From: Amoebophrya sp. AT5.2
Taxonomy: Eukaryota; Sar; Dinophyceae; Syndiniales; Amoebophryaceae
Assembly: GCA_005223375.1 (NCBI GenBank)
Contig: RXOD01005838.1
Span: 1-12,329 of the forward strand
Length of the DNA stretch: 12,329 nt
Reading direction: 5' to 3'
The notes under the pieces were generated by a model. That model was not told the DNA's origin and searched no databases. It was given only the letters and a program-made list of their open reading frames with translations. Numbering within the stretch: the stretch's first letter is position 1; each line of letters starts with the position of its first letter. A program made the position numbers and the translations under genes. Below are positions 8,465-12,329 of the stretch, in pieces.

Positions 8465-8759
8465 CACCTCCAAACGCCTGCTGAATAATACAGCGCCTGT
8501 TGAATGGGGACCGGGACAAGCGCCACAAAATAAAGTAGTGCTTGGCCTCGTGCTCGCATGTGTCATTCGTATTCCGCGCCTTGTAGTGTTCCTGGGGGCC
8601 GCCGCTGACACGTTGTGTGGCCCTTCGCTGGAGAAACGTGCTACATAATGTACATAGTTGCTGAAATCTCAGTCAGTGACACCAAATGGCACTTGCTTCA
8701 GTAATCTTGTTCTACTTCTTCTTCATTAGCAATACGGCACTCTCAATCTTAAATAAAAC

Positions 8760-8793
8760 AAGACAAGTTGCGTTAAAAAAGAATCATTAGTTC
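8760..8793 (+). repeat. Duplicated spacer module, copy 1
   Basis: AAGACAAGTTGCGTT (8760-8774) is followed 9 bases later by TCATTAGTTC (8784-8793). Both elements recur in the same order at 8856-8911. Confidence 0.7.
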
Positions 8794-8855
8794 GCAGGGG
8801 TCTCTTCATGGCACTTCAGCAATTGCAATCTTCTTCAATAGGGACTCATAAACTT

Positions 8856-8911
8856 AAGACAAGTTGCGTTCAAAATCAAAAAAACAAAGAGGTTGAGGAG
8901 GTCATTAGTTC
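8856..8911 (+). repeat. Duplicated spacer module, copy 2
   Basis: The 15-base AAGACAAGTTGCGTT (8856-8870) and the 10-base TCATTAGTTC (8902-8911) match copy 1 exactly, here separated by 31 bases in place of 9. The extra 22 bases are mostly A-rich. Confidence 0.7.
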
Positions 8912-9265
8912 TGAATAGATCGATAACATCAAATCCATCGTATGAGCGTGTTATGAGTTCGCAAAAAGGTAGTCAGAAAGCAAATTACGACGTAAATATG
9001 CAGTAGGTCTGTTCAGACAGCGAAAACGTCATTCTTCGTTCCAAGTTCAGAGTATTACAGATCGAAACTGCAGTAGGAAGAAACAGTGGCTATCGCAAGC
9101 GACCACGCGGAGAGCGTGTTCCGTAGCTGCCTGGTGCGACAAACGCGACCGCGCGTCCGCTGCAAGTCTTCAATTAGAAACTCATACCTCGAAGCGCGGC
9201 TTCTACGTGTCCGCGGGACTCACAGCTTTCTTTTGAGAGTCCGACTGATTGATCGCTTGAAATGT

Positions 9266-12226
9266 TCAGCGCGGTATATCATCGGGCGACAAACCTGCCC
9301 TCTCGTACCTATCCGTTGTGTACCAATACAACGGGTCTTCCTCGCGGGCCATCGTTGGATTCTTCTCTCGTGCTCCTGCTCCTCCCTGCAGCCCTCCTCT
9401 CTTCACTGCGTCTTTGCCCAAGCGTATTTGCTCGTCGCGGGATCCTTCCAAAATGCCGAGGAAAGCGCGTGTCGCGATACCGCTCAAGGCCTCTGTGTCG
9501 CTCCTTTCTGCGGCGTGGTACAGCACGTCGACGGTCTCCTCAAACAGCTTCCCCATTTGCGCGTTCATTGGTTCGCAAACGCGCTTGGCGTATTCTTGGA
9601 ACGCTTTCACCACTGCGGGCGCCACCACTGTACGCGCGAACATGTCGAGTCCATCATCAGAGCTCGGGGCCCGAGGGAGTGATGCCCATGCCGGGCTGCT
9701 CGGCTCGGGCATCACCCCCGCCCTAGTGTTTCGAACCTTTGTTTCGATCGCCTCGAGCACCGGGCGCCGAAGCTCGCGATCTCCCGCAAAGTCGTCTAGA
9801 GGCAGCAACGTGTCTAGCAGGTCAAAGCCTCTTGCCCGCAGCCAGGTCTTTTCGTCGGTGATCAGCTTGAGAAAGGCTTTTTGGTAATCGTGCTGTAACG
9901 GTCCAGTGGCGGGTATCAAGCCCAGAGCGTCTTGGAGCTGGCCCGGCGGGACGCTTTCTGCCTCCGGGACCGGCACGTGTTCAGCTGCTTCACGGACCAT
10001 CGCCGCGTTCGACCATCGCGTTCGAATTTTGAACGCCTTTTCCGTCCGCTCTACGACTCCACGAACCACGTTCTGGTGCGCGGACGTCGTTTCGTCGAGC
10101 AACCAGTCTTCCGCGACCGCCCACCGCCGCACGTCCGCCAACCGGCGTTCCTTGGCCGTCGCGCCGGGCAGAAATCGCTTCCACTTCTGCGTCACAACCA
10201 TTTTCTTCGCCACTTCCTTGAGCAGCCCAATCAGTTCCCCTTTGCTTTCACGCACCAATCCAGGATCTTGCCGGTTCGCGTGCCCAACAAAATAGCTGAA
10301 CATCGCACCCAGCCGGACTGTCATTGCTTCTTGTGCGAGCTCCTTTGCCTTTTCTCTGTATAGTCCGTTTTTCTTATCCAGGAAGTTCTCGAAACCATCA
10401 TCCAGGAAGGCGAGGGCTAGCGCCTGTGCGGTGTCGAGCTCGCTGAGCACTTTCACTTTCAGTTGCAATTTCGCCGTCTCCTCCTTGTCTGAATTTGCTT
10501 CGCCTGCGTCTGCTACTGTATCGCCACGCGGCTTCCCGCCAGCATCTTCGACATGATCATCTGCTGCGCTCCATTCAGATTCTTGATCAGAGTCGATTTC
10601 CTCATCCTTCTCCGGCGCCCGCTCTTCGCGGTTGTAGGTGTACACCTGTTTGCGCAGGCCATCGAGCATGGACTCGGAGATTTGCAGAGTTACCGCCCCG
10701 ACGACCCCCTCCCCGGCAAGCCCGGTCGTTAGCCCGGTCCCCAACGCCGCCGCCCCCAGCAGCCTCTGCAGCGTCCGTGTGTGAGCCGCCCACAAATTCC
10801 TCGCAAACCCTGAGGCCGCATCTAGGAGCTTGGAGGTGATAAAGCCCGAGTTGACGACTGGGATTTGCCCAGCCGCAGCCCCTTTGGCGAGCTTCGCGAG
10901 AACAGTCGGCGCAGCCTTTCCGGCGGCCTGCGCGAGCAGGTGGTTGTGACCCGTCCACCATTGCGCTTGGAGCACGGATCCAAGCATATGTTGCACGGGT
11001 CCAGCGACGAGCGACCCCAAGCCGCGCACGGGGACCTGGTAGTTCCTGTGCAACGAGATCGTGAGTTCTCCTTCCAAGGAGGAAAAAAACGGGTTGTACT
11101 CGAAGGACCAGACCCAACGAGAATGATGGTGATGCTTGCTGAGGTCGAAGACTGTTCCGGCGCCTTGCAGCAGTTTCGTGACGGCGCCAGGCAGGTGGGG
11201 CGCGAGACCGCTCGCGGCGTGCCCGAGAAGGATGGGTGCGAAGTACGACATAAGGGCAGTTGTGGCGAGCATCCTACCGTTCTTCCAATTAATCACCTTG
11301 CGAATCAGACTCTCCTCGCGGTACAGACGATTGGCGAGCCGCTCTAGCAGTTCCCCCGCAATGTGCTGCTCCGTCCTGGATTCTCCACCTGCGGAGCTCA
11401 AGTCCAGCGCGTCGCTGACGCGGAAGAAGCCCCCGCACTCGTCCACGGCCTGAGCACTAGCGCCCCGGCGGTGCCTGTCCGGAAGGGAACCCTCGCGCGC
11501 CCCCGAGGGCGGAGGGCAGAGGAGGTGCAGTGGGGGTTTTCCGACGAAATTTGTACGGGCGGTCGCCTCTAAAACAACACCGTCGGAAACGAAGAGCACG
11601 GGCGCCGGGTCCCCCTCCACTTGGTGATTCGACAGCACCACCCGTTCCGGACCGCCCGTCTCTTTGAGCCGCTCTTTGAGTTCCTTGACCAGTTCCAGTG
11701 CCCGCCCCACGGAGGCCTCGTACAGGTCCAGGGCGTTTGCTGCCTTGTTTAGCGCGTCGCCCGGGGGAGGCTCGACCTCGTCGTGCAGAGCGAGCGAGAT
11801 GCCTTCTGTTCTGCCGTCTGGGATCGTCTTGTCCTCAGCGTTCACAAATATCGTCTTGTCCTCGGGCGGCGGTCCAAACCGAACTGCACCATCCACCCGT
11901 AGCGTGGAGGACCACTCTGCCCCCAGAATTCGCGCGCCCCGCTGCCCGCGCCCGACGTTGACGGCCGACTGCCCTTGCGGACCCGTCCCGTCCCAGACCT
12001 CGTCCCCCGCATCCCAAAGCTTTTCCAGCCGCAGTTGCCACTCGTTGGGCGCAAGGTTCGGCTGCTTCAAGCGATCGGCCTGCGCAGTCAGAACGAACAC
12101 TCGCAGCGAAGTGGCGTGCTCCCCCTTTGCTTCCCACTGACTCTCGTCCTCGGCTTCGGTTGCCACTTCCGGCGTGGTTGTGTTCCCACTGCGAACAACC
12201 GGTCGGTGTTTGTTTCCTTTCTGCAT
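9266..12226 (-). CDS. Hypothetical 986-aa protein with two hydrophobic Ala/Gly segments and an acidic linker
   Basis: A single unbroken frame runs from the ATG at 12226-12224 to the TGA at 9268-9266. It is GC-rich and far longer than chance, so it is very likely a real gene, but I recognise no family. The N-terminus (MQKGNKHRPVVRSG) is polar with no signal peptide. Residues about 316-345 (MLATTALMSYFAPILLGHAA) and about 485-512 (LLGAAALGTGLTTGLAGEGV) are hydrophobic and may be membrane-associated or buried helices. Four histidines lie at about 364-367. An acidic linker (about 535-582) separates this part from a mostly helical, charged C-terminal half ending in PLYWYTTDRYE near the stop. EDKTI occurs twice nine residues apart near 125-140. 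The ATG is the first after an in-frame TGA 60 bases upstream. An acceptor-like CAG overlaps codon 2, so an upstream exon cannot be excluded. Function is unknown. Confidence 0.8.
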   Translation of the reverse strand: MQKGNKHRPVVRSGNTTTPEVATEAEDESQWEAKGEHATSLRVFVLTAQADRLKQPNLAPNEWQLRLEKLWDAGDEVWDGTGPQGQSAVNVGRGQRGARILGAEWSSTLRVDGAVRFGPPPEDKTIFVNAEDKTIPDGRTEGISLALHDEVEPPPGDALNKAANALDLYEASVGRALELVKELKERLKETGGPERVVLSNHQVEGDPAPVLFVSDGVVLEATARTNFVGKPPLHLLCPPPSGAREGSLPDRHRRGASAQAVDECGGFFRVSDALDLSSAGGESRTEQHIAGELLERLANRLYREESLIRKVINWKNGRMLATTALMSYFAPILLGHAASGLAPHLPGAVTKLLQGAGTVFDLSKHHHHSRWVWSFEYNPFFSSLEGELTISLHRNYQVPVRGLGSLVAGPVQHMLGSVLQAQWWTGHNHLLAQAAGKAAPTVLAKLAKGAAAGQIPVVNSGFITSKLLDAASGFARNLWAAHTRTLQRLLGAAALGTGLTTGLAGEGVVGAVTLQISESMLDGLRKQVYTYNREERAPEKDEEIDSDQESEWSAADDHVEDAGGKPRGDTVADAGEANSDKEETAKLQLKVKVLSELDTAQALALAFLDDGFENFLDKKNGLYREKAKELAQEAMTVRLGAMFSYFVGHANRQDPGLVRESKGELIGLLKEVAKKMVVTQKWKRFLPGATAKERRLADVRRWAVAEDWLLDETTSAHQNVVRGVVERTEKAFKIRTRWSNAAMVREAAEHVPVPEAESVPPGQLQDALGLIPATGPLQHDYQKAFLKLITDEKTWLRARGFDLLDTLLPLDDFAGDRELRRPVLEAIETKVRNTRAGVMPEPSSPAWASLPRAPSSDDGLDMFARTVVAPAVVKAFQEYAKRVCEPMNAQMGKLFEETVDVLYHAAERSDTEALSGIATRAFLGILEGSRDEQIRLGKDAVKRGGLQGGAGAREKNPTMAREEDPLYWYTTDRYERAGLSPDDIPR
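11823..11863 (-). repeat. Short in-frame direct repeat (27-bp period) in the orphan gene
   Basis: The 14-base string ATCGTCTTGTCCTC (plus strand) occurs at 11823-11836 and 11850-11863 and encodes EDKTI twice, nine codons apart. It looks like a partial 27-bp tandem duplication that kept the frame. Confidence 0.65.
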
Positions 12227-12329
12227 GTGAATACCAAAGATTCGTGTTTCTTCATGATTGACGTCCGGCCCATGAATGACGAGATAACATCAACGAATCG
12301 CAATGAATCATGTGCAGCCTTTTGGGGAA
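12227..12329. other. Upstream flank of the orphan gene
   Basis: This 103-bp stretch, AT-richer than the gene, would be the 5' leader or promoter of the 986-aa gene. An out-of-frame ATG at about 12256 (minus) precedes the gene's own ATG. Unlike the other two genes there is no strong pyrimidine tract directly before the start, only TTTGGTATTCACATGCAG, whose CAG falls inside the coding frame. Confidence 0.4.

Larger units (their letters stand above)
7973..9265. other. AT-rich intergenic spacer between the orphan gene and the NFACT gene
   Basis: About 1.3 kb with no supported gene. It should carry the 3' UTR of the 986-aa gene and the NFACT promoter and leader. Visible contents are an AG microsatellite (8447-8464), a duplicated module (8760-8793 and 8856-8911) and the pyrimidine tract before the NFACT start. 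I checked by eye for tRNA arms and spliced-leader-like sequence and found neither. Confidence 0.6.

Noticed and set aside
8480..8700. Possible small RNA or spliced-leader RNA gene in the spacer
   Set aside because: No recognisable leader sequence, cloverleaf or conserved snRNA motif could be found by eye.
9086..9682. Plus-strand 198-codon ORF, and other plus-strand ORFs over 9262-12140
   Set aside because: They are antisense to the 986-codon frame, Arg/Ser/Pro-rich as expected for GC-rich shadows, and resemble no family.

Overview
This is a eukaryotic nuclear window, probably from a protist. The marks of this are a eukaryote-type NFACT protein interrupted by two GT-AG introns, a nucleolar-type rRNA methyltransferase, long low-complexity insertions, and no bacterial operon spacing or ribosome-binding sites. 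Three large genes all lie on the minus strand, separated by about 0.9 and 1.3 kb of AT-richer spacer. GC-rich co-oriented genes, few introns, and pyrimidine tracts ending in AG just before two of the start codons would fit a dinoflagellate or relative. That placement is inference; no spliced-leader gene or taxon-diagnostic sequence is visible.

Layout from left to right. (1) Positions 1-2110, minus: a DUF2431/Bmt5-type 25S/28S rRNA uridine-N3-methyltransferase. Its catalytic domain is at the N-terminus, followed by an unrecognised C-terminal extension of about 500 residues that runs off the left edge. (2) 2111-3021: spacer without a supported gene. (3) 3022-7972, minus: an NEMF/Rqc2/Tae2 (NFACT) ribosome-quality-control factor. 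It can be rebuilt from three exons: 7972-7718, 7224-7076 and 6928-3022, giving 1436 aa. Intron 1 is 493 bp and intron 2 is 147 bp. (4) 7973-9265: AT-rich spacer with a duplicated repeat module and an AG microsatellite. (5) 9266-12226, minus: a 986-aa protein of unknown family with two Ala/Gly-rich hydrophobic stretches and an acidic linker. (6) 12227-12329: short upstream flank.

Genes 1 and 2 both act on the large ribosomal subunit, one modifying its rRNA and one recognising 60S subunits that still carry peptidyl-tRNA. There is no sequence evidence that they are co-regulated beyond shared orientation.

The points most worth a second look are these. The NFACT-R domain has lost the family's usual HADLHG signature, while the residues linked to CAT-tailing in the N-terminal domain are kept. 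Intron 1 has inverted repeats at its ends that contain the donor site, like an introner element. The 986-aa gene is an orphan. The methyltransferase has a long novel extension.
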